Counted from the first letter of the stretch, positions 52,575-64,000 are shown. The stretch is DNA of 64,000 nt from Zizania palustris (GCA_019279435.1 JAAALK010000080.1:87146328-87210327), one strand, 5' to 3'. The notes: generated by a model from the sequence alone, not told the origin. Program-made: numbers and translations.

Positions 52575-55268
52575 CACGCGCCTTCGAAGAAGAGGGTGGC
52601 GGACCTTGACGTCGGGCTTTCTCCCAAGCGCCCTTCGAAGAAGAATAGACGGCAAAGGGTCCGAAGAGACTTTCCCTGGCTCACTCCTCCGCCTCCCACT
52701 CCGAATGGGGATATTCTAGTGAGGGGGGTGAGATGGAGCCGGACGACTCCTTGGTGGATCCTGGTCTGACCCGTCCGGAGCAACTAGCCTCCAGCGGCGT
52801 TGGAGATGCACTAGTCCATCTGAGTACGTAGCCGCCCACTCCGAGGGCCGGGCAAGAGGCACCGGGCACTAGAGTAGCGACGTCTCCAAAGTCCACCCCT
52901 CCACGCGGTCTGGCCTCGGAGGGGGTCTCTGCCAGCTCTCGGGGGAGCCAAGAAACCGATAGCTTAGACCGAGGGGGATTAGCCAACGCCCTAGGGGCTG
53001 TCGAGGGGAGCGCCGACATCGAGGCCGAACTCACTGCGACGGCGGCGGGCTCCCCGATAAACTCGATGGACGAGCTGTTTTATCGGCCTGGCACTCCGGG
53101 ACGCGTCCGGCCTTCGGATGTCCGGGTTGAAACTGTGGATGAAGGTACGTGGTTCTACCCGCCTCTTTACTTAGACGCATCAAATTCCCTCGGTCCTGAT
53201 CCCCATTTTCCCCCAGTAGACACTTCTGCCCGGGTTCTGGTTCCGGCATTCTCCGGGGATGCCACCGACTTAAGGCCCGAAGTCCCTGTGAATGCGGCGG
53301 GAGCTCTGGGGCTAGGCGACGAGGCAGAATCAGAGGAGGCCCCAGGAGAGACCCCTGAGGGGGCCGGTCGGGAGGCCGAGATCCGGCCACCCTCTGACCT
53401 AAAGTGCGCACGCTCCAGTGTGCCTCTCTTGGTCCCCTTCCTGGAGGAGGGTGAAGACTTCGCGGTGAGGACGACTCCTCTCCACGATTCTTTCCTGCGC
53501 TTGAGGGAGACCGGGTTGATAGATTACCTCGGCCAGGTGGACGGCGTTGATCTCGGCCAGGCTATTGAGAGCGCCGCGAGCCAGGTATGCCTTCGGGACA
53601 CTCTGGGATGAGCCCCTAGCCTCTCCTGCCCTAACTCGCCATTTCATGCGCAGGTAGTCGCACTGGCGCGGGGCTCTCTACTGTCCTTGCTCTTTGAGTG
53701 CAGCCGTTGTGAGAGTAGCACTTCGGAGCTCTTCGGGCGAGCGGATGCCGCCGAGAGGATGGTCCAGGAGACAGCGGCTGAGATCGACCGGCTCTGGGTG
53801 CTAGAGTCGGAGGTTGAAGTCCTTCGTCCTCGGGCCGCTAGGGCCGAGGCACTTCAGGCTCAGGCCGTGGAGGTTGACGCCCTCAAAGCCCAAGTCGCCA
53901 AACTAGAGGGGCTTTGAGCTCGAGCTTCCCAAGCGGACAAGCTTGAAGCGGAGGTCAACGTCTTCCGGCCCCAAGCTGCGAAGGTGGAGAGGCTCCGGTC
54001 CCGGGCTGAGGAGGTGGATCAGCTTGAGGCAGAGGTCTTCGCACTTCAAGCCCAGGTCTCCGAGATGGAGGAGCTTCGAGAGAAGGTGGCTGCCATGGAA
54101 GCCCATGAAGCCCGGGTTCTCTAGCTCGAATGGACCGTGGTGGACCTCCTGGCCCGGAATGAAGCGGCTACCGAGGCGCTGGCTCAGGGGGGGAAGACGG
54201 CGGCTGACACTGTGGTGTCCCTCTGAAGGGTACTGACACGCTATGGCACTGGGTGAACGGCTTTTGATGTCGCCCGGGAGCCCCTTAGCCATCGGCTGAA
54301 GTTCATCCATGCCGCTGTCCGGTAGATAGGCTTCACCGTGTCAAGATACGGTGAACTATCGACCCAGGTAGCTGCCCTCGGTATTCTTCATCAGCTGGAA
54401 GCTTCCGGGAGCACCTTGCACTCACCTTCGAGTTCTCACCCCGTCGCCTTCGGGGGTAGCCATCTTCTTTCCCCTAGCCCGGTGGTAGCCCAGTCCTGGA
54501 GGGCTCTCCAGGCGACTTGGCAAACTAAGGGCCCTGACACAGTCAAGGCCTGGCTGGATGAGGCCCTTCGCTCGAGCGAGACTTCGACTTCCTCGAAGCC
54601 CCCAGCCGCAGTGCGCCAACCGGACCCGAAGGTGTAGTCTCCTTAGGGCCTTAATATTGCAACTCCTGTAATAGATAGGAACTTGGTATTTTATTAATAA
54701 AGGGTAATCGCTTCCTGGAAATCATTCAGGGCATCCACTCCACCCGTGATTCTGACGTCGAGGTTCTTGATGAGGACGAGACCCTTCACGTCAACGGGCC
54801 GCTTTCGAGGCCCTTAGGACCAACCGGCCTACACGCTTCGCCATCCCTTAGGATGACGACGGACATGCAATCCCCGAGATCCTTCACGAGGTATTAAGTT
54901 TAATCAAGGAAGAGGAAAGAGAAATTCGAGCTCCGTCCTCGTCGCCCGAACCGGTGAACTGGTCCGATGTGGAGGCCGACTTCAACGAACCGCAGCCCGG
55001 ATGCGAAGGTTTGCGCAGTTGGGCCCAACTCCAAGAAGATCAGAAAGCCTTCCGAGCTCAAAAGAGGTATGAGAAGAGGCGGAAGAGGAAAGAGAAATCC
55101 AGCCACGCAACGACGGAGCCCCCGACCAGAGGGGGTTTGGGGGCCCGGGCGACCTTTTGGACCGGAAAGGGTTTCGATTCTTGCTCGGCTTGGATGAGGA
55201 ATTTTCCTAGTCTTATTCCTCGGCTTGATTCCACAACAGATGTTATTCATGCTTTATGTATGATGTAA
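52575..55268 (+). pseudogene. G2b antisense gene, rest of exon 2 to exon 5
   Basis: Continues 40361-41150 after T. Inferred introns at 53145-53216, 53585-53653 and 54632-54729 keep their GT-AG ends. Exon 2 reads SKKRVADLDVGLSPKRPSKK, a basic segment. Exon 4 is a coiled coil with stops near 53915 and 54122 and others. Exon 5 has the shared TAG and, only in this copy, a one-base deletion near 54788. Confidence 0.75.
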
Positions 55269-55320
55269 CTAATCGAAGCCCCTCTTGCGGTATTTGCGAA
55301 TCTCTGCCCTTCCTCTCCCC

Positions 55321-55467
55321 CGAATAGTAGGTGCATCGAGCCAGAGGTCGCAACCAGAATAGGGGGTGCGTCGAGCCGAAGCTCGGATCCCGAATAGGGG
55401 GTGCGTCGAGCCGGAGCTCAGAACCCAAATAGGGGGTGCGTCGAGCCGGAGCTCGGAACCCGGATAT
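55321..55467. repeat. 35-bp tandem repeat downstream of G2b pol
   Basis: Four units, matching 6557-6703. The region 55269-55587 has no coding signal. Confidence 0.85.
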
Positions 55468-55587
55468 CTTGGTGAAACTACGCTTGATACCGCAGTGCGT
55501 CCACTTTGGTCAAAACGTTCACCTTATATTATTATTGAATCGAGGATCTGATACAACAATAGCTAACATCAGAAGACGTCTATGAAA

Positions 55588-56421
55588 TTATGCAAAATAG
55601 CATTTCAAGTGCTCCGCGTGACAAGTGTGCTTCAGATATTCGCCTTCTAAGGTAGCTAGATGGTAGGACCCTGTCCGTCTAGAGCCGATCACGATGTACG
55701 AGCCTTCCCATTTATTGCCCAGCTTCATCGGAGCGGCCACCGCGCATAGGACGAGGTGCCCTGGTTGGAACTCGTTGCGCTTGACCTTGGGGTCATACCA
55801 TGCCTTCGTCTGCTTCTGGTACTTAGAGAGGTTGGCAACGGCTCGGAGCCTTGATTCCTCCATGAGGTCGAGGGAGACGGCGCACTCTCGATCAGTTTCG
55901 GGAGTCGTGACCCACAGAGAACCAGCCCGAAGCTCCGTCGGTGTCATTGCTTCATCGCCAAATAGGAGCCGGAATGGGGTGAACCCAGTAGCTCGGGAAG
56001 GAGTGGTCCGAATGGACCACGGGATCTTAGGTAGCTCTTTGGGCCACAATATCTTGGCTAAACCCACGATGAGCTTATTGAGGTCGGATAGAATATACCC
56101 ATTGGCCTTTTCAACAAATCCATTTGACTGGGGATGCCGGACCACTGCGAAGCATAGCTGCACTCCCAACTCCTCGCATAATGCTTTGAAGGACCCAGCG
56201 TCGAACTGAGTGTCATTGTCTAGCGTGAGCTATTTGGGCACTCCGAAGCGGCAGACTATATTCTGCCAAAAGAACTTCTGGACGCTTCGGGAGGTAATGG
56301 CAGTCAACGGTTCAGCCTCGACCCATTTAGAGAAGTATTCGACGGCGACGATGGCGAAATGCAAGTTGCCCCTTGCCCTGGGGAACGGTCCGATGAGGTC
56401 CATCCCCCACCGAGCAGGGGC
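55588..56421 (-). pseudogene. G2b integrase, catalytic core to C-terminus
   Basis: Same as 6823-7656, but HPQSNGFVEKANG is open here. The stop near 56229 is shared with copy A. Begins at PARWGMDLIGP, right at the C2 LTR. Confidence 0.85.
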
Positions 56422-58457
56422 TGTAGGACCGAAAGTAGCGACCAGAGGGGGGTGAATGGGCGCCTAAAAAAATTCTTTCGAATCTATGGCCTGCTCCCAA
56501 CACCCAACGCACCTCAAAATACTAAGCAGCAAAGTGTGAACAGATTGCCTAAGTCAAAAAGTATCTAGCCAAGAAAAGACGGGTGTGCTAGACAGAGAAA
56601 CACAGATACAGTGCTAATAGGCAGATAAACAAAATATTCAAGACATGGCAAATCATACTTCTCAGCAGATGATCTAAGTGTACATGAAAAGAGATGAGAA
56701 GTTTACTGTTCAAATTTGTCTCCTGGTCGAAACTTGGCGAAGACTTCTTCGCAGAGTCAAAGCATGCTTCGGAGTCCCTTGTCGAAGTCTACCGAAGGCT
56801 GTCGTGAAAGTCCCGAAGGTTTGTGGCAACTAGCCTAGTTCGAGTGTGACAAAGTGCGAAGTATGCTTTGAAGCGAAGTATGATAGTATCGAAGCTTTCT
56901 TCGAACAGTGTACTTCGAAGCCTGTACTTTGAACAGAAAGCTTCGAACAAGGTTCACAAAAGGGCAACCTTCGAAAGAGAAGCGAAGCTCAACACACAGC
57001 AGCAAGACAAAATCGAAGCCTGCATTCTTCCTTCGAAGCTAGATTGGTCGAGGTATGATAAACGAAGTGGTAACCTTCGACCCGAGGGCTAACTTCGAAT
57101 GACAAACTTCGAACTCACAAACTGAGACCTTCGGAAAAGACAGTAGCAGAAAAACCTCAGAGAACACACATCGAGCGAAGTCTACCAGAAAGACATGCTT
57201 CGGAGCTAACTTCGAAGCCTGTTAAAGTATTCACTACGTAAAGCTCGAGTCGGAGTACACCTTCGCAAGAACTGTCGGAGTATGCTAACAGAACAAAAAC
57301 GAAGCATGTAACATACTTCGAAGCTAGGTTCACAGTTCAAAATCGGAGCTGAAAGTTCTTAGCAACGCCTTCGAAGAAGTCAGGTCGAAGCCTGCTTCAC
57401 AGAGCTAAAAGGGCTTCGCACAAGACATGGGGCTTCGCCAGAAACAGCCGGAGAAAAGCTAAGTCCTGTCTACTCGATCAAAAAGGCTATGCAGTCAAAA
57501 GCAAGGCTAGAGTACTAGTGTATTGTTGCTACAGGAAGTAGTACCACTTGCTACAGTACACAAGAACTAGTACTCACGTGAAGAACAAAACGAAGCAACC
57601 AGAGAGGCTTCTACTTAGGAATAAAATGATTTCACATGCAAAACGAAGCAAACTTGACCCCAGGAAAAATGCTGGCAGCGCAGAACGTTAGAGAATAAAC
57701 ATCATGTGAAGAACATATAGCAATCACATGGAAAATCTCAAGAACAGAGCCTAGCGGCGCACGTAGGGAGAGAGAAACACAGGGAACAAAGAGGAATGAC
57801 CCAAGGAATTGATTAAAAAGTGATTTCAGCAAAAGGGTGACCTAACCCTAGGGATTGGGGCCCTATTTATAGGCTGCCCAATGATCTAGAATATTCCACC
57901 AGCCCCTTAGGGTTTTACAGACGTTGAAATAAAAGGAAAAGACTAAACTACCCTTAGGATATTTTTACAGACTCGACTGACTGACTGTGGGCCTAGGGAC
58001 AAAAGAGTAAACTCCTATTTACAGATGACTTATCCAGAAGCTAAGATTTCGTAGTGACTACGGCTTCTCTTCTGGACAGTCCGATACAAGATCAGTGGTC
58101 GTCAGTTTTGCGCCGAAACTGACAAAGCCTCCACCGACTTTCCACCAGGTACCCGGATTGGGCCGGCCCGACTCTGCAGCTCTCTCAGGCCGGCAATCGC
58201 TCACCGCCCGTGTACCTGAGTCAATCCTGGTGAACAGCCCAGTGGGTCTTCTACTGCTCCTAGCCCATGTACCTAGATTGGGCCAGCCCGACTTCATGGC
58301 CCCTCTGCCCGACAGTCGCTCGCTGCCCGTGTACCTGAGTCACATGTGGCCCACACGCAGTAGGTCTTCTCTCTCTTTTCAGTCCTCTTTGACTATCGTG
58401 ACAATGACTCATCACATCTGGAGCCATGAGGCCCACGCTATTCAGCATGGCTCCTCA
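56422..58457 (-). repeat. 3' LTR of C2
   Basis: 2036 bp, minus start TGAGGAGCCATG at 58457, minus end GGTCCTACA at 56422. Many CTTCGAA/TTCGAAG motifs in 56700-57450. No gene. Confidence 0.87.
57862..57873 (-). promoter_or_regulatory. TATA box of C2 LTR
   Basis: Minus-strand CCTATAAATAGG, as in C3. Confidence 0.65.
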
Positions 58458-58467
58458 ACCTCCCCTT
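58458..58467 (-). other. Polypurine tract of C2
   Basis: Minus-strand AAGGGGAGGT directly before the LTR start. Confidence 0.75.
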
Positions 58468-59154
58468 GATGAGTGCATTGTCAACACTTCACTTCTTCAG
58501 CTCTTCAGCACCTGCGAACACATGTGGAAACACGAAAACAAAACACAAGAAAAACAAAGAAGAAGAAAATAGAGTAAAAGTTTAACCCTAATGACCAAAC
58601 GCCAAACAAAAGAAAGAAGTGGTCATTATGGTTAACCAAAATGTAAAAGCTCAAAATGAGTGCGATCTCAGAAACATCAACAAGGATATCAAAAGAGTAA
58701 GGACAAACAGGACAAAAACTCCCCCTTAAACTCTTATCCCAAAATTTCTCCCCCTTGTTGACAAGTGAACTCATCAAGCACTCTAAAAAGACACATACTA
58801 CCCCTGAAACGCAACTCGCCCTCAAAATATGCAATGAATGCACTGGGTTGCAAGTGGAGGGAAGTAAGTATGCTTCTTAGATATGATTGACTACAATTAC
58901 AACATCTAACAAGTATAGCAAAAGACATACTGTCTAAGACACATGGCATGATCAGTGCAACAGATGATATCTAAAGAAAGTCATTAGCACACATTTTTCA
59001 ATTTTTGCAAACAAAAGCATCACCATATTTTCCAGATGACAAGCAAGGTAAAGCATGAGATGCAGAGGCTAACTGATATCTACCAAGATAAGCATTGTTC
59101 AAAACAAAGTGCTTCAGCAAACTTGTTATCTTTTTAATGTCCAGGCTTTTTCAT

Positions 59155-59370
59155 TGTCCTTTTTCATTATTGCCAAGGGTTATTTACATGTCAAACCTTA
59201 TGCTAACCGACCAAGTCAAGCCTAGGCCAGAACTGGACCATCAGAAGCTTAAGACATTGGTCTTGGCATACACTACACCGTCCTAGTTCATACCAAAGTG
59301 CTATGGTAAGCAGTCCAGAACAATGTAATGCGACAAAGCAAACCCACTTGGATCTTTTAACCTCAAGCAT
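59155..59370 (-). other. Conserved non-coding block between C2 pol and 3' LTR
   Basis: Aligns with 10150-10350 of C1. The flanks 58468-59154 and 59371-59796 show nothing that I recognise. Confidence 0.7.
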
Positions 59371-59796
59371 AAAAAGGCATGGAATTTTCATTCTTTTTTG
59401 ATTTTTATCATTTTATAGCATATTTTCCATGTTAAAGCATAAAGATGTCCAAGTTGCATATCTGCATCTATGTGAGGAACTAGCTACAAGGCATGTAACA
59501 GATAGCAAAAACACTCAGCCTACACATGCTAGTTACCAGAAGCAATGGTGATCATTTTTCAAGTGTAAAGCGTAAAAGTCATGCATATGACAGATATCAG
59601 ACATATCAAGTGAACTGAAACAAGGCATGATCATTGACAAGTAATCAAAAGCATGTACCAGCTAGACTAAGTAAAGCAGTTCAATCATATAACAGAAGCA
59701 AGCTCAAAAGTGTGATATGTGAATATGCAAGATATGAACTCACACAAAAAGACTCAAGAAAAGAGTAAAGACGAAAGAAAACTGACGCAAAATATC

Positions 59797-60260
59797 CTAG
59801 AAAGGATACACAACACCCAAATCCCCTCGTAAACGCTCAAAGGTAGACTGATCTAGGGGTTTGGTGAAAATGTCAGCCAACTGATGATGAGTATCAACAT
59901 GAACAAGGTCAATGACACCTTTCTCATATTGATCTAGGGGTTTGGTTTTTGAATGGAGACAAGGGTTTTTCCCTACACTAATAGCACTAGTGCTGTCGCA
60001 AAACAAAGGAACTCTGGTAGGAAAGAACAACCCAAAATCTCGCAGAGTGGAAATCATCCAAACCAACTGCGAGCAGCAGCTAGCAGCAGCTACATACTCA
60101 GCCTCAGTGGTCAAAAAAGCAACTCCAGATTGCTTTCGAGAAGACCAAGAGACAAGAGAAGAACCAAGAAACTGGCAAGTACCAGAAGTTGACTTGCGAT
60201 CCAACCGGCACCCACCAAAGTCAGCGTCCAAAAAACCAGATAAATCAAGAGATGATGATG
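59797..60260 (-). pseudogene. C2 RNase H domain (internal deletion)
   Basis: DADFGGCRLDRKSTSGTCQF, TEAEYVAAA, CDSTSAI and ADIFTKPLD are present. The block between SKTKP and EKG that in C1 reads HIDVRYHFLRD is gone, replaced by a short copy of nearby sequence (see findings). A frame change near 60240 separates it from RT. Confidence 0.83.
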
Positions 60261-60321
60261 CTGAATAATAAAGACCAAGATCAGGCGCATAAGTGAGATA
60301 CCTGAAGATGCGCTTGACAAC

Positions 60322-61400
60322 CTACCGATGAGACGCGCGTGGTGAAGACTGGATGCGCGTGCACAGTCCCACGGCGAACTGTATGTCTGGTGTTGTCGCC
60401 GTCAAGTACAGCAACAAACCGATCATCCCTCGAAATTCTCTCTCATTGACCTTGACGCCGCTCTCGTCCTTGTCCAAGCCCCCAGATGTGCCCATCGGGG
60501 TCATCTGCGGCTTTAACTCCCCACCAAAGTCAAAGTTTTTTCAACATGTCACGAGTGTACTTACCTTGGTGGATGAAGGTGTCATCCTTAGTCTGCTTGA
60601 TTTGGAGCCCTAAGAAATACTTGAGCTCACCCATGAGGCTCATCTCAAACTCGCTGTGCATCTGCTCAGAAAACTTGGACACAAGATCATTAGTAGTACC
60701 GCCAAAGATAATATCATCCACATAAATCTGAGCAACTAAGAAATCTGAAGCATCTCTGAGCAAGAAAAGAGTTTTATCCACCGAACCCATCACAAAGCCC
60801 TTCCCCAACAAAAACTGCTTCAACCAGTCATACCAAGCCCTGGGGGCTTGTTTCAACCCGTATAAAGCCTTCTGCAACTTAAAAACATGTCGAGGAAACT
60901 TAGGGTTCTCAAAACCGGGGGGCTGCCTAACATAAACCTCCTCCTCTATGTACCCATTCAGAAAAGCACTCTTGACATCCATTTGAAGAAGCTTAAAACC
61001 CTTCGAAACGGCAAAAGCTAAAAGAATGCGAATGGACTCAAGACGGGCAACAAGAGCGAAGGTTTCTTCAAAGTCAACACCTTCCTTCTGGCAAAAACCC
61101 TGGGCAACTAATTGAGCCGTGTTGCGCACCACAACTCCATCTTCACCTTGCTTGTTCTTGAACACCCACTTGCTGCCTATGGGGTTGCATCCTGGTGGTG
61201 GCTCAACTAGTGTCCAAACCCGATTACGGACAAAATTCTCAAGCTCTTCTTGCATAGCGTTAATCCAATTAGAATCAGAAAGAGCATGAGAAACATCTCT
61301 GGGCTCAAAAGATGCAACAAAAGCAGATTCAGCAAACACAGCAAGTGAGTCAACAGAAGAACGCAAAGTTCTTGCAGACAAATCACCGATGATGAGCTCT
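60322..61400 (-). pseudogene. C2 reverse transcriptase
   Basis: SNWINAMQEELENFVRNRVW, WVFKNKQGEDG, MDVKSAFLNGYI, ALYGLKQAPRAWYDW and IYVDDIIFGG near 60700. Open over 283 codons to 60530, then a stop; the rest (EFRGMIGLLLYLTATTPDI) runs to 60322. Confidence 0.88.
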
Positions 61401-61441
61401 GAGGGGTGATCACGCTGAACTACTCGGGATCCCTGGTGATA

Positions 61442-62560
61442 TTAAGTCACCTCACCAGAGTTAGCAGCTGGCACCTCTGGACTCGACTGAGGGGCCTCGA
61501 TCGATGTGGAAGAAGTGATCAGAGGTCCGCCCTCATCCTCAGTCGAAGTCTCAAAGGGTGTGGGCTCTGTAGGAGGTGCAGAAGGCCCACCCTCATCAGC
61601 AGCTGGAGTATCCTCATCTTCCTCGAAGATGGACTCTTCGAGCTCTCCATCACTAGAAAGCTCAAAAGAAGGAATCAAAGAAGGCAAGGACTCATCAAAT
61701 GAAACTTCACAAGTCTCAACAAGCTGCTGGGATTCGAGGTTCCAAACACAGAAACCTCGAGAATGCAATGCATAACCAAGAAAAACACCATCCCAGCAAC
61801 GTGACTCAAACTTGTCCAAATGCCCTCCCTTGTTGAGCACAAAGCACTTGCAGCCAAATGCTCGCAAGTGACTCACTTTGGGTTGTCTGCCAAACCGCAA
61901 CTCATATGAAGTCTTACCAAGGTAAGCTCTAAGAAACATGTGGTTGGCCAGATAGCAAGTCGTGTTCATGGCTTTAGCCCAAAAATGCCTAGGAGTTCTG
62001 TGCTCGTCGAGCATCGTCTTGGCCATCTCGACTAGCGTGCGGTTCTTTCGTTCCACAATGCCATTCTGTGGGGGAGTGTAAGGAGCAGAAAACTGATGGT
62101 CAAGACCCTAATCACTACAGAAGCTGACGAACTGAGAGTTCTTGAACTCAGAGCCGTTGTCGGAGTGAATTGCTCGCATCCGACCATTTTTCTCATTTTT
62201 TAGCTTCAAAATCAGGTCATGAACAAACTGAAAGGTTTCATCCTTAGACTCCAAAAAGAAAAACCACGAGAATCGAGAAAAATCATCAACAATGACAAGC
62301 GCGTACCACTTCCCACTGACTGAGTGTACCCAAGCTGGACCGACAGTGTCCATATGTAACAGCTCGCCCGGATACGAAGTCATCACCTGAGTCACATGGG
62401 AGTGAGAAGCGGCAACCATTTTCCCATGACGACAGGGATGGCAAACTAGATCTTTCTCCATTTTAAGCTTGGGCAATCCTCGGATGAGGTCCATAGAGCT
62501 TAACCTGACTAGCAGATCAAAACTCAAATGACCTAACCTCCTATGCCACTTCTAGAGCTC
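61442..62560 (-). pseudogene. C2 integrase
   Basis: Zinc-site part with RHGKMVAASH, core MDTVGP (Asp), AIHSDNGSEF (Asp) and VERKNRTLVEMAKTML (Glu), then the C-terminal part with ELRFGRQPKVSHLR and acidic spacer to 61442. A stop near 62108 and one near 62560 (TAG for Trp in HRRLG) break it. Confidence 0.87.
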
Positions 62561-62673
62561 GGAAGAAGATCCACCTATCAAACAGCGAGAAGGGCCAAAA
62601 GAACTAGAGAAGTCAATTCGAAAAACTTTACCGAATGGTAAGATCTGGCAAATCAAAGACCCTCTAGAATCAA

Positions 62674-62819
62674 GGGTTAATTTTTTCTGTGCCATTACGA
62701 TTTTTACGGTTTGCCAAAATGCCATCGTTGTGTCACTGCCAGATGGGGGCCGCCACAGTCACTGACAGTGGCATGTAGGCAATTTTTGAAAATTATAATG
62801 GCACGTGAGTAATTTTCCC
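62674..62819. mobile_element. 146-bp Mutator-type MITE in C2
   Basis: Flanked by the 9-bp repeat TAGAATCAA (62665-62673 and 62820-62828). Ends GGG/CCC with imperfect inverted repeats: GGGTTAATTTTTTCTGTGCC against GGGAAAATTACTCACGTGCC. No coding capacity. The uninterrupted site is visible in C3 near 30280. The 9-bp duplication points to a Mutator-like transposase acting in trans. Confidence 0.85.
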
Positions 62820-62828
62820 TAGAATCAA

Positions 62829-63123
62829 ACACAGAAGAACTTCCCTTCTTAAAACGCACGTCCAAACCATCCTCAAGAAGTTGCGAAACAAAAATCAAAT
62901 TGAAGTTCAAGTTTCCAACCAAAGCAATGTTCTTCAAAGAAAAATGGTCTGAAATGTGAATTGAGCCAATGCCACATACTTTCCCTTGACCACTGTTCCC
63001 GAAGGTGATGTACTCTTTGGAGCTCGGGGGAGTGAGACCGGAAAACCATCTGCGATGTCCCGTCATGTGGCGAGAGCATCCTGAGTCCATGATCCAAACG
63101 TCCTCTAGTCCCTGATCTTGCAC
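62829..63123 (-). pseudogene. C2 protease region
   Basis: VWIMDSGCSRHMTGHRRW keeps the intact DSG active site, followed by TFGNSGQGKVCGIGSIHIS and NIALVGNLNFNLIFVSQLL. The MITE interrupts it at its C-terminal side. Confidence 0.85.
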
Positions 63124-63197
63124 AAGCAGTGGTTGTAAGGGGGAGCAAATGGTCCAGCACTGGGTTTAGAAAAAGAGCTAAACCAGTGTCGAGCCAT

Positions 63198-64000
63198 CTA
63201 CTCAAAAGACGGAAAGTAGAAATCATCAGAAGAGTTTGGACCAAAATGCGGCTCAAAGCGAGGTCCTTGGTTCTGCCTAAAACCTCGACCAAGAGGTCCA
63301 AGACCGTAGCCAAAACAGCCTGGAGCTCTGCCGGAATGAACACCACCATCTGGACCACGGGCATGAAAGTCGTCTCCTCTACCACTACCTACACGATGTG
63401 GCCTGGCCTCAAGCCTCTCCCCGCATCGAGGAACACGCAGTCTACCACCCTGCTGGTAGAACTGCTCCTGACCACCACGAGCTCTCTCTGCTCTCTCAAC
63501 ACGCTTCCTTCTGAAGCAAAATTCCGCAAGATGCCCTTCTCTCTGACAATACTCACAGTGGTAGGTGGGCCTCTTGGGATGTGGTTGAGACTTGGGGTTC
63601 TTGGGCTTAGTGGTGTTTGGTATTGTCTTCTTGGGTTGAGAGGGTCCAGGAAGAGAGTCAAGAGAAGTGTGGAGGTGTTTGGGCTTTGGAACCCAGATGG
63701 GCTTCTTGGGTAGAGCTTTGGACTGTTCTTGGATTACTCCATCCTTAGGCTGACTAGCCTGGAAAGAAATAGTGGAGTGAGTTTTGGGGTATCTCTGCTC
63801 TAGAGTCATTTTACTCCACTCCATTTCCTAGTTAATGGCACTCTCAAAGTCAGCCTTGGTGTAGGTGTAACCTACCCCAAACCCATCCTGCCTCTTGAAC
63901 TGCTGGATCATCATGCTGAGCTGTGGCTCTCTGGCACTGATCCAACTCAGGATAGAACAGAGGTAAAAGTTCTCATTCTGAGAATCAGCTAGCTCCTCTC
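63198..64000 (-). pseudogene. C2 gag, C-terminal part
   Basis: From the right edge: end of coiled coil (ENFYLCSILSWISARE), FKRQDGFGVGYTYTKADFES, a stop near 63825, then an open stretch of 208 codons with a zinc finger CEYCQREGHLAEFC (C-x2-C-x4-H-x4-C intact), an Arg/Gly/Gln-rich tail (RGGQEQFYQQGGR) and the end FPSFE. The tail is probably RNA-binding. The N-terminus is outside the window. Confidence 0.85.

Larger units (their letters stand above)
39424..56421 (-). mobile_element. Ty3/gypsy Tat-like element G2b (split by T)
   Basis: Copy B of G2: 3' LTR 39424-39729, promoter stretch 39730-40360, antisense gene 40361-41150 and 52570-55268, tandem repeat 55321-55467, integrase end 55588-56421. 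Element T fills 41151-52569. The C2 copia LTR abuts at 56422. Confidence 0.87.
37652..56448. repeat. Direct segmental duplication, copy B (split by element T)
   Basis: Second copy of the block at 1-7683. It is interrupted at 41151-52569 by element T, and it has a deletion of about 310 bp after position 40547 relative to copy A 2898-3210. At its right end it continues into an intact C-alpha copia LTR, where copy A switches to C1. To the left the G1b sequence goes on to 30358; the matching part of copy A would lie outside the window. Confidence 0.9.
56422..64000 (-). mobile_element. C-alpha Ty1/copia element C2
   Basis: Minus-strand element: 3' LTR 56422-58457, polypurine tract, non-coding stretch 58468-59796, then RNase H, RT, integrase, protease and gag up to the right edge. 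Same family as C3. A MITE sits at 62674-62819. The 5' LTR is outside the window. Stops in most domains make it inactive. Confidence 0.9.

Noticed and set aside
1..64000. Host genes, tRNA or rRNA genes, CRISPR arrays
   Set aside because: Every long coding signal resolves to retroelement domains; the only tRNA-like strings are primer binding sites; no spaced identical repeats of CRISPR type.

Overview
The window reads as repeat-dense nuclear DNA of a flowering plant, probably a monocot (grass-like GC-rich coding in one element, long-LTR Ty1/copia elements, Tat-type Ty3/gypsy elements, an RTE-clade LINE). I found no host gene, no RNA gene and no CRISPR array. Almost every base belongs to nested retrotransposons. 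Species and lineage names beyond superfamily are inference.

Layout, left to right. (1) 1-7683 is copy A of a direct duplication: a minus-strand Ty3/gypsy fragment G1a (protease and RT, 1-1772), then a minus-strand Tat-like Ty3/gypsy fragment G2a (3' LTR, an antisense gene on the + strand, integrase end; 1773-7656). (2) 7657-19904: a minus-strand Ty1/copia element C1 with both LTRs, wedged between two outward-facing ends of another copia LTR family (called C-alpha here). (3) 19905-23735: the gag of G1a, split by a 2.56-kb solo LTR. (4) 23736-30357: a copia gag fragment (C4), then the 5' LTR, PBS and gag of a + strand C-alpha element (C3), cut off at 30357. (5) 30358-39423: a second G1 element (G1b, minus) with 3' LTR, integrase, RNase H, RT and protease. 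Its integrase is split by a full-length but decayed RTE-type LINE flanked by a 14-bp target duplication. (6) 39424-56421: G2b, copy B of G2. (7) Inside G2b, 41151-52569: a young, nearly intact Tat-like Ty3/gypsy element T of 11,419 bp with 495-bp LTRs that differ at one base by eye. (8) 56422-64000: a minus-strand C-alpha copia element C2 running off the window, carrying a 146-bp Mutator-type MITE.

Most notable biology: T and the older, distinct G2 both carry, antisense to pol and between pol and the 3' LTR, a gene that looks spliced into five exons. Four introns with GT-AG ends sit at matching positions and phases in the two elements, and each copy has its own TATA box 117-139 nt before the ATG. 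The predicted protein starts with a region resembling the plant 'putative gypsy type transposon' domain, has a long coiled coil, and ends in a basic, acidic-patch exon reached only by splicing past a stop codon at the exon-4 donor. Antisense extra ORFs are known in Tat-lineage elements. The conserved multi-exon structure is what I infer here.

Relative ages: G1 is oldest, G2 inserted into G1, a C-alpha element inserted into the G2 integrase, then the block was duplicated (copies about 99% alike where I compared them, 37.65 kb apart). T came afterwards, because copy A still holds its empty target site.
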